Source: Theristus sp. LFF4_11 (lineage: Eukaryota; Nematoda; Chromadorea; Monhysterida; Xyalidae). Taken from it: 36,130 nt of DNA. Shown one piece after another: positions 1 through 36,130 of the stretch (its first letter is position 1; every line of letters begins with the position of its first letter). Under the pieces are notes generated by a model. It had not been told where the DNA came from. It did not search any database and was given only the letters and a program-made list of their open reading frames with translations. The DNA is taken from contig JASANC010005272.1 of the NCBI GenBank assembly GCA_030248135.1, positions 1-36,130 of the forward strand, read 5' to 3'. Both the position numbers and the translations under genes were made by a program.

Positions 1-93
1 AAAAACGCGCGCGAGAGGATAACGGCTCATATAATGCGTGATGCGCTGTCCGCTCGCTGACGCTCGCTCGCGCATCCGCATGATTATTCGACG
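1..93 (+). repeat. Truncated foldback-element arm at window edge
   Basis: This stretch closely matches the outer end of the right arm of the foldback element at 6336-6421: a run of GCGCGAG, then CGGCTCATAT-ATGCGTGATGCG, then alternating CGCTCG units ending in CGCATCCGCATGAT. The copy is cut by the window start, so only its outer terminus is visible. It shows that the foldback family has at least two copies nearby. Confidence 0.7.
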
Positions 94-2929
94 AAAGCTG
101 GAGCGACGACCAACAATAACATTGGCCGCCGCACACGTCCTGGATGATCGCACCGACGAGGGCCGACCACTGAACATGAACAAACATTGATGACGTTGGC
201 CGTCGACCGCGATCGCACGCACGGACAATGGCACGGGTGCCGGCACGATGGTAGAGACGAAGACGATCCACTGGTGATCATCAAAAACATTGTTAGTTTT
301 CGTTCTTTTTCCATCGTTTGTGCTGGTTTCCTTGTGCCGTTGCCAACCCTGTTTTTCGGACAGTAGAAGGGTCGTACTGCATTTTCTTTCTGTTGCTGCC
401 ATCCTCAGTGCTGTTCCGCCGAATCACCGCGTCTTGGTCGATCGGTGGTGAGCACCGCTCCCACCGATGGGCCCCCAAACCTAGGAGTGATTCTTTATTC
501 TTTATTGTTTTATCCTGTTGTTTATTTTTATTGTTGTTTTATCCCGGTTATTTTTATTACCCAATTGTACATTTCGGTACGACTGATACCACGAAACATT
601 CAATGAGTTTCTTTGTTGTTGTGTTGTTGTGTTTTATTTTTGTTTAGTTGTGGTAGAGCCCGGTGGGTTGTTGTTGGCCTGCCGTGGTTCTTCTTGTTGT
701 TTTGTCACCTCCACACACTAACCAATTTTCGATTCCAATAGAACCCTAGGAACCGTTTTACTTTTTGTTTTTCTTGTGATATAAGATTTTTGTTTTATTT
801 TTACGATCAAAAGTTTTTGTTTGTTTTTATTATTATTTTTCAAGATCCACATAGAACACCATGAGAGGGCCTCACCCACAGGTCATTGTCTGTTGGCCTG
901 TGGCCCTAGTTTCTATGTTTTTATTGGTTTTTCAATTTTTTTATTGATGCGGTGCTGTGTTGTCGTTGATGCCTTCAAAACAATAGCCCAACAATAGTCT
1001 AACCATTATTGTTTTACCAAGTTTTTTTTTCTTTTCTCTTCTTTCACCACCACTATTTTTGTCGGTCTCGTGGAAGAGACCACATCTCAGGGGGGGAAAG
1101 TTGTCAGGTCCACACCTGGCGCCTACTTCTTTCCTCAACTGGGATGCTAAACTATTTTGTTCTTTTACACCACACACACCAGTTACAACAGTTAAACTCT
1201 TCTTTTCACATTGGTTTTCTATCTTTTTGTGCATTTAACTTTGTTTCCTTCCACAGTTTCTTTGTATTTCTCGCATCCGACTTCACAATAAAATCGAAAG
1301 CACCAAATAAATTGGGCTCATCGTAATAAAAGTGAAACATCGGAACGAAGGTACCGTGTGGTCGCCCCACATCAACGGCGACTACGCGATCCGTCCAGGA
1401 CTGCGCCTGACGTAGGGGCGCCTGGGCGACAACTCACTGCCTGCGCCGATAGCGACAGGTGTAAACTTTGCCGGCCTCGCTTAAAATCTGTAAACCGTAA
1501 GTAACCTGCAACAGTCTTTTGTTTAATTGTTTCTTTTATTCTTTCAGTAATACTAGAGGTAGGAGGAAAGCGTTGAGGGGCCCTAACGCATGTGTGACGC
1601 TAACACAGCGACGCCAATAACATGTTCCGTGGTTGACGCTAACAAGAAGTCCACGTTGAGACGTCTGGGAAGTCAGAAGCCTAGGAGTGAGAATACTAGA
1701 AGCCCTCACTTTGTAACCAGTGTTAGTGAGGTGATGCCACTGACAGTGGGTGGCCAAAGCCACACTGCATCTGGCGTGAGGCACCCCCTTGGAGTGTCTA
1801 CTCTAGGGTTCAGTGCCGATAATCCTAGTAACACACTCCCCCCGAAGAGTAGGTCTCTGAGGGGGAATTTACAATACGTGACCCTGATTGTCAAGGAAGC
1901 GCGTGCGTCACAATCCACAACACAACCAATGCCTATTTTTCTGACTTCTATTTTTATTTTATACCGCATTTTTTACAACAGTCACGAATCTTCAATGAAA
2001 CCGTACCGAGACCCAATGTACGGTAGAAAACAGCGCGCGTGTGTGTCTTTGAGTCATACAATTCGACTGGTTGCACAACATCTTTTCGTAAAAAGTTTTC
2101 GTTGAACGCAAAAAATGTAATTGCATGTGATTTGGAAGTTTGCACGGAAGAAAAAACCTTCAGTTCGTTTGAACTTTAAGGGGACTTAAAACGGTAAACA
2201 CTGACTGCGATTTTCTGGTGCTGTTTTGATTTCAGTGACAATTTTCTTGCAATCTATTGTGGGTTGTCTTGAAGTTTTTTTCCTTCATCACAAAATGAAA
2301 TTGTTCCTTGAACACAAACTGTGCTTTTCCAAGCTGACATGAGCTGTCCTTTTATAATCGCCCAGAAAAAGTTAGCTTTTGGGCGTACTTTTAGGTGTTT
2401 TGCCCATTTTGGTGTTTTTAAAATAATCGTTGTGCCAAAATCAATTGAGAGTTGTGTACCACACTAATAGCAACGTTCGTGGTTAGGCTCCATGCGGATC
2501 TGCGTAAAGCTCATACATCTCATTTTTGCCATGGTTGTTTCCAAAACAGGACACCAAAATGGTCTGCAAAAAATGCAATAATTTCTTCTGTTCTGAATAA
2601 GGACTTTTGATATTTATTATTTCAGTAGGTTGGAATGCGCGTTGTATGCTGCACAGCAACACGTTACCTCAAGCCAAATTTGGTCTTCTGTTTGATTCCG
2701 TTCCCTTTTGCTCCGTTTCTGTTTGCTTGTCAACGTTTTCGCGATTGTAAAAAAACGGTTTTTCAAACGAGGACATCAGTTTTCGTTTCATTCGCACTCA
2801 TTTTCATGGCGCGTATGAGTACACACACAAATTTTGTGTCACTTTTTTGGCAGAGTACAGAACTTGCGAAACTTCGAATTGCAGTGAAACAAATGAATGT
2901 TGAAATCAAACACCTCATTTGAGTGAGTG
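94..2929. other. Unassigned intergenic stretch, T-rich between about 480 and 1330
   Basis: I recognise no gene here. Positions 94-480 and 1330-1480 are G+C-richer, and 480-1330 is strongly T-rich on the + strand, a contrast that resembles the inside of the non-autonomous LTR element at 16.0-21.7 kb, but I could align no LTR or primer site. A 171-codon + frame at 1590-2105 is open but is low-complexity Ser/Thr/Pro-rich sequence followed by an A+T-rich tail, with no recognisable motif. The segment may be decayed transposon or the 5' flank of the astacin-kelch gene. Confidence 0.4.
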
Positions 2930-3370
2930 TGTGTGTGTTCTTGCAGCTCCGATCCCGTTCTTTCTTCTTTTGCGAGCCCTGCATTTTTTGCAAAAATGAT
3001 GACAGGTTTAAAGAAACATACTGTACTGTATGTATTTAGTATTGCCAAGCGGTGTTGTGGTGTACCATGGTCTACCACTAAGCGCGTCCCGCAACGCGCA
3101 CCAGCTCGCGAGTCTTATATGTACACACGTAATGTGCATTGACCACTAGTATAGTCTATTTTTTTCAAATGTGTCAGACCCGAAATGACGTCATGTCATG
3201 TACCCTCAAACAAGCGCTTCGCACGCACAGCAAAGCTGACTCAGTTTAGCACTGATCTTTTTACGTAAGAAAAAAAACGGAGAAAGCGTGCATGAAGCCG
3301 CGACATTCCTGGTGCCGCTGCGTACTGCAAGACGTTTTTGAACCAAATGACGTCATTTCAGCGTGACACG
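2930..3370 (+). repeat. Dispersed repeat R2, copy 1
   Basis: This segment resembles 10320-10710 in the same orientation. Shared landmarks are a GATCCCGTTCTT-like start, GACAGGTTTAAA-AAACATACTGTA, a GAAATGACGTCATGT block and a second AAATGACGTCAT block near the end. A shorter match occurs at 31188-31215. Copies are diverged, so this is an old family. The palindrome TGACGTCA (a CRE/ATF-type site by sequence) occurs at 3186-3193 and 3348-3355. It lies directly upstream of the putative first coding exon, so it could contribute promoter sequence, which is inference only. Confidence 0.5.
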
Positions 3371-3434
3371 TTCGAACAAAACTACACCATGTAGCTTTAC
3401 CTGTTGAAAACCGTTTTGCTCCTCTTTGTTTCAG

Positions 3435-3526
3435 TCGTCCCACGTACCATTGTGCGATAATAACGTTCACACGTTGCGATCGTTTCATTTGCAACAGCCA
3501 CTCAAAACACGCAAAGCAACAGGACC
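3435..3526 (+). other. Possible 5' UTR part of exon 1
   Basis: A good acceptor (pyrimidine-rich tract ending TTTGTTTCAG at 3425-3434) precedes this stretch, which runs without an ATG to the start codon at 3527. This suggests a non-coding leader spliced onto the signal-peptide exon, with the transcription start further left. No TATA box or initiator could be assigned with confidence. Confidence 0.35.
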
Positions 3527-30334
<26,808 letters not shown>

Positions 30335-30753
30335 GTGAGCCTGCCCGCGTGCACAAGCCAATATTCGTGTTTTCGCTTCGCCGTCGTCAATCGGGGGACT
30401 TAGTGTTGTCGACCACTTTTTATTGTGATACCTGTGTTTATTTTTTATTGATGCTTGTGGTGGCTTGTTTTGTTTTTTTGTGTTGCACAAAACGTGTATG
30501 TACAGTTTTATACTAATTTTTGATTGCAGTTTCTTTCACTGTGGCGTCCGTGTAAAGTTTGCAAGTATACAATAAGAACTCACAGAGGGGACATGTATTT
30601 TTTTGCGTGAACCAAACAAACACAAAGTGACACCGTGGCTGTGTACAATTGTAGGCTGCCCGCACATCTGCGTGTTTCACTGCAGTTGATGTGTGACACG
30701 GATGGCGAACGTTGTATTTTTGCGTAGCTTTGCGCAACGAGCGGTGCTTTTAT
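30335..30753. other. Unassigned sequence after exon 13
   Basis: No further kelch exon with a phase-0 acceptor was recognised. An in-frame stop follows the donor within this stretch if the intron were retained. Confidence 0.4.
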
Positions 30754-30922
30754 GATGTTTTCAGCCAGGGCTAGCCCAGAAAAGCGTACAGGGAACGACG
30801 TCGAGTAGGGTGCCATCGAGTTTTCTCAGTCGTTAAGTGCCTGTACACCCCTCGCTGGGGCTTCATCCCCCGAACGCACAGACAGGAGAGTCTAACGCGC
30901 TACCAACCAGACTACGAGGGTG
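30754..30922 (-). mobile_element. tRNA-derived SINE, copy 1
   Basis: Reading on the - strand it begins CACCCTCGTAGTCTGGTTGG, with an A-box-like region, then GTTCGGGGGATGAAGCCCC in the B-box position and CGAGGGG closing an acceptor-like stem. The 3' half has AAAACTCGATGG and ends near CTGAAAACATC. It aligns along its length with 32750-32916. Copy 1 has a substituted B box (GATGAAGCC rather than GATCGAACC), so it is probably inactive. Confidence 0.8.
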
Positions 30923-32749
30923 ATTGTTCTCAGTTCCTCAGAAATTGTGCAACTTCGTTCACCCCCACATCCGATGTCCACTACTGTTGCCCTATTGACG
31001 TCGCCAAGAGCAGCATGAATGGGCGGGTTATCACGTGACGCGCGACACGCTGAAACGGTGCATCTCATCCTGTGTAGCTGAAATTCATTCCAGTTGCTCG
31101 TGAAATCATTCATTCTTTCTTCTCGTTCATAATTCATTCTTCTTACCGTAATTTAAAGTTTCGCACGTTCTGTATTCTGCGGAAAAGTGACAGGTTTAAA
31201 CAAACATACTGTACCTGCACAACAATATCAAACGAATGTAAACTCTGAGCAACTGGAAAATGCTTCTCACACTGGCATTTTGACAACGCCTTTAAGCAAG
31301 TCTGTGCGTTCAAGTTTCACAAAACAAAACAAAACAAAACGAAACCCGGCAACTTTTTCAATTTTTTTTCATTTAATGTTTCGTTTTTGTGTCTATCAAA
31401 GTGCCAAAGTAGGAGCCACCAAGGTAATATTGCAATGATATCAAAAGTGCTCGTTACAAAAAATGCGAATCAATTTAGCACGGTCAGCGAAAGCACCTGT
31501 AAAAAGCTGTTTTTAATATCGTTTGTGTTTCAGTTGCTGAAGTCCACACATCCACATCGTATCCATGATTATCTATCGGTCTGTGAAAAAAAAACAACTG
31601 GGAATGAAAATGCAATTCAAATATGCTCAACACGCATTGAGCCTCAACGGCGAAATAAATAAAATAAAAACAAAAAAAAACACTGCTGAAACCTGCATAT
31701 TTTAAAGGCTCACAATACAATTAATGACAGACCTTTAGTTCAAGTGCTTCTTGTGTGGGAAATATGCACATTTCACTTGCAACGATGTTTTGAAACCGAA
31801 TTTCGATGAGTGTATAACATTAAAAAAACAATGAAATAATGCGTTTTCAATGTGTAGGCATATCGGAAAAGCTGATCATGTAGGCTGATAGATCGCATTT
31901 TAATCTTTAAAAACGACCACCACTTCCACTGCCAAAACAATAAGGCTTTTTTCTAATCATTTTTTTTGAAAAAATGCTCGCAATCCCACTTCTAATGTTT
32001 GCTTGGACTCGACTTTCTATTGTTGTTGCAAATCCGAGCCTGGAGACATCTGAAATTGTTGAGTTGAGTACCCATTGATCCAGCAGTTTAACGATAAAAA
32101 TCAAAGCAGATCAAATTGGTTCACATTTTTTGTACTTTTTTTCTCAGTGTCTATGCTGTTCTGTTTTTTTTCACCTCCGATTACCTGCGGATGAGCATGT
32201 TTTCCTCTTTATTATCACAATCTCAATAATTTGTTCTTCTCATTGCTAAAAAATAACTCTGTTTTGACAGTGAGCGGGTGCAATATATCAATAATAAAAA
32301 AACGTACACAAGGAACTGGAAAAAAGACCAATTCTCTGCACACAAGCAGTCAACACAAGCAAACGCAGCTGAGTCGTGCCGCACACAGCATGAACGGGAA
32401 TGGACACGATTCACTGGTCGGACAGACGCACCCAGCGCAGGCGTAGCCTGCAGAGGATTTGGCAATCTCTCGCTCATGTTGATCATTCTAATGGAAAACC
32501 GTAACAACTGCAGAAACAAAACGTTGTTTGAAATTATTTTGCATTGTACAATCGTGCTAAAAAATGATGCTACAACCAGGCTACTATTGCCGTTCCGGGC
32601 CGTTCGCCTCCGGTCGGGGCAATTCTTGTCCAAGCTAGGCTATTTCTATGGTAGATATGGTTTTTCATTTTCAATTTCAGAGTCAGTTCAATCAATGTTC
32701 AATAGTCTCACTTGACCGAATTTCGTTAAGACCACGCTCAAAATAAATC
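30923..32749. other. Unassigned stretch between two SINE copies
   Basis: A+T-rich. 31188-31215 matches part of dispersed repeat R2. Frames on both strands at 32223-32715 overlap each other and show no motif. No exon of the kelch gene was recognised. Confidence 0.4.
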
Positions 32750-32916
32750 CACCCTCGTGGCCTGGTGGTAGCCCGTTAGACTCGTTGTCGACGCGTTCGG
32801 GGGATCGAACCCCGCCCGAGGGGAATATAGACACTTAATGACAGAAAAAACTCGATGGGCGCCTTACTCGACGGCATTCAGTACGCTTCTCTGGGTTAGC
32901 CCTGACTGAAAACATC
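32750..32916 (+). mobile_element. tRNA-derived SINE, copy 2
   Basis: The head has a Pol III A box (TGGCCTGGTGG) and B box (GGATCGAACCC), with CCCTCG and CGAGGG able to pair as an acceptor stem, so the first 75 bp are tRNA-like. A tRNA-unrelated body with AAAAAACTCGATGG and TGGGTTAGCCCTGACTGAAA follows, and an A/C-rich tail (CACAACAACAAACAA) comes after it. The same body in the inverted copy at 30754-30922 shows that this is a mobile family, not a tRNA gene. Confidence 0.85.
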
Positions 32917-33182
32917 GCCTAAAATCACAACAACAAACAATCCACCAGTAACGAGTGAACACATTTCCACGTACGCTTTACTTCCGGATTGACATTTTCA
33001 GTTGCGAAATTTTTCTGTATCGTTCGACTGCAAACGCACGGTTCTGAGTGACCATCGGTAAGAAATGGCACCAGAGAGTTCGTAATCAGTAAAAAAACGA
33101 AAAACTTCAAATGTACAGTAGTTTTATTGCGGCAACGTTGCTTGAATAACGGTGATAATTGCATGATTTTGCAATCCTCCAG

Positions 33183-33538
33183 CAAAAACCCACGGAAACC
33201 CTGTGCCCTGTGGATCTTATTGAACAGCGACTTTCACAAGTTATTTCGTTTCGTGAAGAATTGTTGCAGGTTTGTGTGACGAATTATTTGTATCTTCAGT
33301 TGTTGAGCGTGTGAAACTTATGCACCTGTGGTTTGTTTTGGTTGATGAACTTTTGTTAGATAAAAATAGCGATAAGTTTTTGGGCTCAACAAGCAAGAAG
33401 AACTATGATGTAACAACTGATTTCTGTTTATTGGTTGCATGCAAAATGGCAAGACAACAAGTTGGTCAGCAAAAGTTGACCAAGCCGGTCGCTAAAATCT
33501 TGGTTGACTGTTTTGTCGCAACACGAACGCACGAATAG
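33183..33538 (+). pseudogene. Possible broken coding segment, unknown family
   Basis: Two adjacent frames look protein-like: 33183-33268 (with PVDLIEQRLSQVISFREELL) and 33275-33538 (with CDELFVSSVVERVKLMHLW), offset from each other by a frameshift near 33270. I recognise no family. It could be a decayed insertion or chance. Confidence 0.2.
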
Positions 33539-33599
33539 AAAATATCACAGAACCAGCAAAAGAAAATGGACAAACTAAAAAAGTTTTTCACAACTCGCG

Positions 33600-33900
33600 C
33601 ATGCTATAAAAGTGTCCGAAAAAGTGCCCAGTGCCTTGTCCGCTTCGGTGTCCCGTCCGGTCCGGTGTTCGTGCCCCGAAAATAAAAGTGACCCAAAACG
33701 TCGAGTGTGGAGTTGAAACTTTTATTTCTGGGAGACGACGCGGGACACCTAGACATACAGGAAAATGGTCACTTGTTCGAAGTGTTCGGACATTTAGGCG
33801 GACAGGACAATGGTCACTTGTTCGAAGTGTTCGGACATTTAGGCGGACAGGACATGGGACACCTGTTCGGAAACACTTTATTAGCGTGCAGCAGCAACAG
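33600..33900 (+). repeat. LTR-like stretch with a 45-bp tandem repeat
   Basis: CTATAAAAG at 33604, AAAATAAAAG at 33677 and a change to unrelated sequence suggest a fragment of a terminal repeat or promoter. At 33764-33875 a 45-bp unit (AATGGTCACTTGTTCGAAGT plus 25 more) occurs twice, with a partial third copy. The unit is 15 codons long, so an open frame carries a 15-residue repeat. No second LTR copy was found in the window. Confidence 0.45.
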
Positions 33901-34082
33901 AAATTTCTATTTTGTCTCAGTAATATCGCTCATACATGTTCCAGTGCGACTCTTGCACCCAATTGGTCAACCCGTTTGATGCTGCATCCGATTTGTAAGC
34001 GTATGACTTCTGCCTTGGACCATTGGGTGTGCGTGGGACAGTGGGTTGAGTTCTGGCATCGGTTCTGTCTGGCTTACGTGTA

Positions 34083-34195
34083 GTAATTTTATTTCTGGTT
34101 TGGGCTCAAGCCCGGGTATTGGATTGAGTGCTGGATTTGGTTCTGGTTTTGAGTTCTGGTTTGGGTTCTGGATCTGGCTTGGTTTGGGCCGCCAA
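34083..34195 (+). repeat. Degenerate tandem repeat of TTCTGGTTTGGG units
   Basis: GGTTCTGG, GTTCTGGTTTGGG and GATTGAGTGCTGG variants follow each other for about 110 bp. The pattern is a low-complexity G/T repeat without coding evidence. Confidence 0.5.
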
Positions 34196-34797
34196 TACCA
34201 ATAGGGTATATTTAAGTGTTAGCTTGAGTTCTCCGCTCTGCGGAGCGTATTACTTTGGCTTTCTCTGTTTCTGTTTTTGGGCCGGTTTTTACCTGCGTTC
34301 TGGCTTCAGTTCTGGCTGTTATTCAATGAACCAACCATGAGCCACATTGTAGCCATACGACAGGCAGCCTTCGCCCATGACGCATTCCCACGCCCAATCC
34401 CACGGTCAGTGTTCACAACAACGTCGGCCAGAAGTGACTCTGTGCGCGCAAAAAATATGCTGGAATCGTCGCGAAAATTTAAAGAAAATAATGTTTTTTT
34501 TCTTTTTCTGAACCTTTAGTAAAAAAAGATCCCTGTCGTGCTGAAGTAAGCTGACGTACGTTCAGATGCGGCAAAGGTACGTCTCTATGGACGGTATGTG
34601 TGTTATAACATGGGACCTGGGGTGACGTGACGTGCCGTTGTGGTGAGTGGTGGTATTACTTACCGGTATTCACGGACTCCAAATAACTCCCTTGAGCAAT
34701 TAATGGGAACTTTTGCAGGCTACCGGGTACGCCTGAAAATGTGAAACGTGAGATGAGATGAACGAATAGCAGCAATGTTTGTTTTGAGTAACTGAAG
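34196..34797. other. Unassigned
   Basis: No gene, repeat partner or splice-flanked exon was recognised. Confidence 0.35.
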
Positions 34798-34946
34798 AAC
34801 CAATCAGCTAGTTGCACGAATTATCTACAGTCCATCTGGAAAATACAGTATATGCAACATGACGTCATGACCAACCAATCAGCGCTGAGAACTATTCATG
34901 GCTAACCAATCAGCGCTGAGAATTACCATGACCAACCAATCAGACT
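34798..34946 (+). promoter_or_regulatory. Array of CCAAT-box repeats with a TGACGTCA site
   Basis: GAACCAATCAGC at 34798 is followed by TGACGTCA (34860-34867) and tandem units of 30-31 bp starting at 34870, 34901 and 34931, each with AACCAATCAG. Repeated CCAAT boxes beside a CRE-type palindrome resemble a promoter and echo the repeated ATTGG boxes of the LTR at 16155-16220. The gene it would serve is not identified. Confidence 0.4.
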
Positions 34947-35070
34947 GTAGATTTCGTTTCGTTTTATTCAGCGCTCATAAGCGACAGGCAAAAAATGCAC
35001 AAGGAAACCGGTTCCAATCCAGCAAGCTGGGTCGGGTGCACAGCCAGAAAAAAACTAAAAACAGAATAAA

Positions 35071-35172
35071 TCAATAATTTTTCTTTGTTTGTGTGGATGG
35101 CCTGCCCGCACCACCGCCCGCATCTTCATGGCTGTACAGGTAGTAGGATGGTGCAAAGGGGTCGTCGTCTTC
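35071..35172 (-). CDS. Possible terminal exon of an inverted paralogue
   Basis: On the - strand, after CCGCGACAG (a possible acceptor at the edge of the inverted repeat), 33 codons read EDDDPFAPSYYLYSHEDAGG and on to a TGA. The composition is protein-like and G+C-richer than its surroundings. It lies downstream of the antisense kelch exon on the same strand. From the phase 0 donor of that exon the frame would not match directly (frame +1 gives this peptide), so an intermediate exon or other acceptor is needed. Confidence 0.3.
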   Translation of the reverse strand, partial: EDDDPFAPSYYLYSHEDAGGGAGRPSTQTKKNY

Positions 35173-36130
35173 TGTCGCGGCTTATTTCATTTATGAGTGT
35201 TTGTTGCGTGTTTAAAAAAAATGAATGCAGCGAAATACATTTGTTTGACTAAAAACAGATTCAGTGACTAGAAAAGTTGATGCGCCACAGTTCTCTGAGC
35301 AAGTAAAATTTATTCTTCACAACTCCCCAATTTTGAGCAGAGGACTAAAAAATAAACACACACAACCAGCTGTGTCCACCACAATTTACAACCTTTTTAT
35401 TAATTAAAAAAACCATTACCAGAAAATCCATTCACCAAAGTTCTCCAATACCGAACACAAACCCCGCACCTGGTGCACGGCAGCGGCGTGTCGCTCCAGG
35501 CAGAGCTCTGGCGCCTGTGTGCGATTGACGTGAACGAGCGTCCAGGGCGCCGCGTGGTCGTCAGCCGGTCGCTGCTCGCACGATCGTGAGCATGATGAGT
35601 AACAGCAGCAGCCGCACACTATGATCACGTTCCACTGTGCCAGGTAGTGCGTGGACGTGTATTGATCTCTTCCCAGGTGCACCGGCGGCACACCGCGCGT
35701 CACCCACGTCCGCGTGCGCACGTTGAACACGTGGCTGTGGGATGTGCTGTGCCCTGTGAAATGAACGCACTGGTGGAGGTGAGAGAGACGCTGGAGACAT
35801 CGAGTACGGTGACTATACACCGCATTCGGTCTTGATCTTGACATGATTTACCGTCGTTGTTTTTTTTTTAAAAGATATATAGATTGGAAAGGTAGAGAAA
35901 AAGAAATTCAGTGCATTAGAGAAATTTTGGTTTTGATAAGTTAACAAAATTCTAAGCAGGATTGTGCTAAGGTAGAAAACGGCGGAAGCCAGTTAAAGCT
36001 GCAACCGGGCTAGGTTTTTTACATTACGTTTTCAACAAAGGAAAAGTAATGATTTTTTTGCATGAGCTGTTTTAATGGCGTTTTCTCTTGGACCGAGGAA
36101 AACAGCGCTATTTGTGCTTAATTGAACAAC
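35170..36130 (-). repeat. Right arm of the inverted repeat
   Basis: This is the reverse complement of 24093-25053. It reaches the window end, so the true length is longer than 961 bp. The inner breakpoint lies at 35169/35170. Confidence 0.93.
35470..35753 (-). CDS. Antisense copy of kelch exon 10
   Basis: The exon has the same length, acceptor (TTTCACAG) and donor (CAG|GTGCGG) as exon 10. The only coding change I see is Gln to His in the segment GVPPV-x-LGRD. The open frame and splice sites are intact, so this may be a working exon of a second, inverted gene whose other exons lie beyond the window, or a passenger of a recent inverted duplication. Confidence 0.6.

Noticed and set aside
1590..2105. 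171-codon frame as a gene
   Set aside because: Low complexity, no domain, a poly-T tail in frame and no splice context.
32750..32825. A functional tRNA gene
   Set aside because: A and B boxes are present, but the sequence continues into a body shared with the inverted copy at 30754-30922, so it is a SINE head.

Overview
This is a window of nuclear DNA from an invertebrate animal. It has short G+C-rich exons with GT/AG borders in A+T-rich, repeat-packed introns, and extracellular domains (astacin, LDLa, TSP1, kelch) typical of metazoans. I cannot name the species. A TATA box followed about 34 bp later by TCAGTT in the LTR promoter resembles arthropod-type core promoters, but this is weak evidence. 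All coordinates, splice sites and identities were worked out by eye; nothing was computed.

Main result: one gene on the + strand runs from about 3527 to at least 30334. I chained 13 coding exons: 3527-3664, 10169-10196, 12095-12279, 12574-12731, 13472-13644, 13778-14227, 14548-14718, 15359-15526, 21722-21892, 24470-24753, 26567-26721, 27062-27170 and 30209-30334. Every junction is phase-compatible and the chain is open for 2316 nt (772 codons) with no stop; the 3' end is not found. The model predicts a secreted protein: signal peptide, pro-peptide with an aspartate-switch-like motif, astacin zinc protease, LDLa, TSP1, LDLa, a Thr-rich linker, and at least five kelch blades. Astacin joined to LDLa or TSP1 modules is familiar; I know of no astacin with a C-terminal kelch propeller, so this is the leading candidate for something undescribed.

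The introns hold most of the rest. Intron 1 (3665-10168) carries a TA-flanked MITE, a foldback element with two nested tandem arrays (4276-6421), a 1.9-kb element with perfect 53-bp terminal inverted repeats around an intact RNase H-integrase ORF (7084-8990), and a G-run-rich MITE (9377-9830). The intron at 12732-13471 is mostly a GTGTGC hexamer microsatellite. The intron at 15527-21721 contains a complete, very young, apparently non-autonomous LTR element (16035-21681) with a tRNA-Gln-type primer site and a TACG target duplication; it landed 36 bp before the splice acceptor of the first kelch exon. Later introns carry further MITE copies and older dispersed repeats.

The right side (30.3-36.1 kb) has no confirmed further exon of the gene. 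It has two copies of a tRNA-derived SINE, a 45-bp tandem repeat in an LTR-like stretch, a CCAAT-box tandem array and, from 35170 to the window end, an almost identical inverted copy of 24093-25053 including the kelch exon. This puts an antisense copy of one exon about 10 kb downstream of the original, either as the edge of an inverted paralogous gene or as a large hairpin-forming duplication. The stretch 94-2930 shows nothing I can assign.
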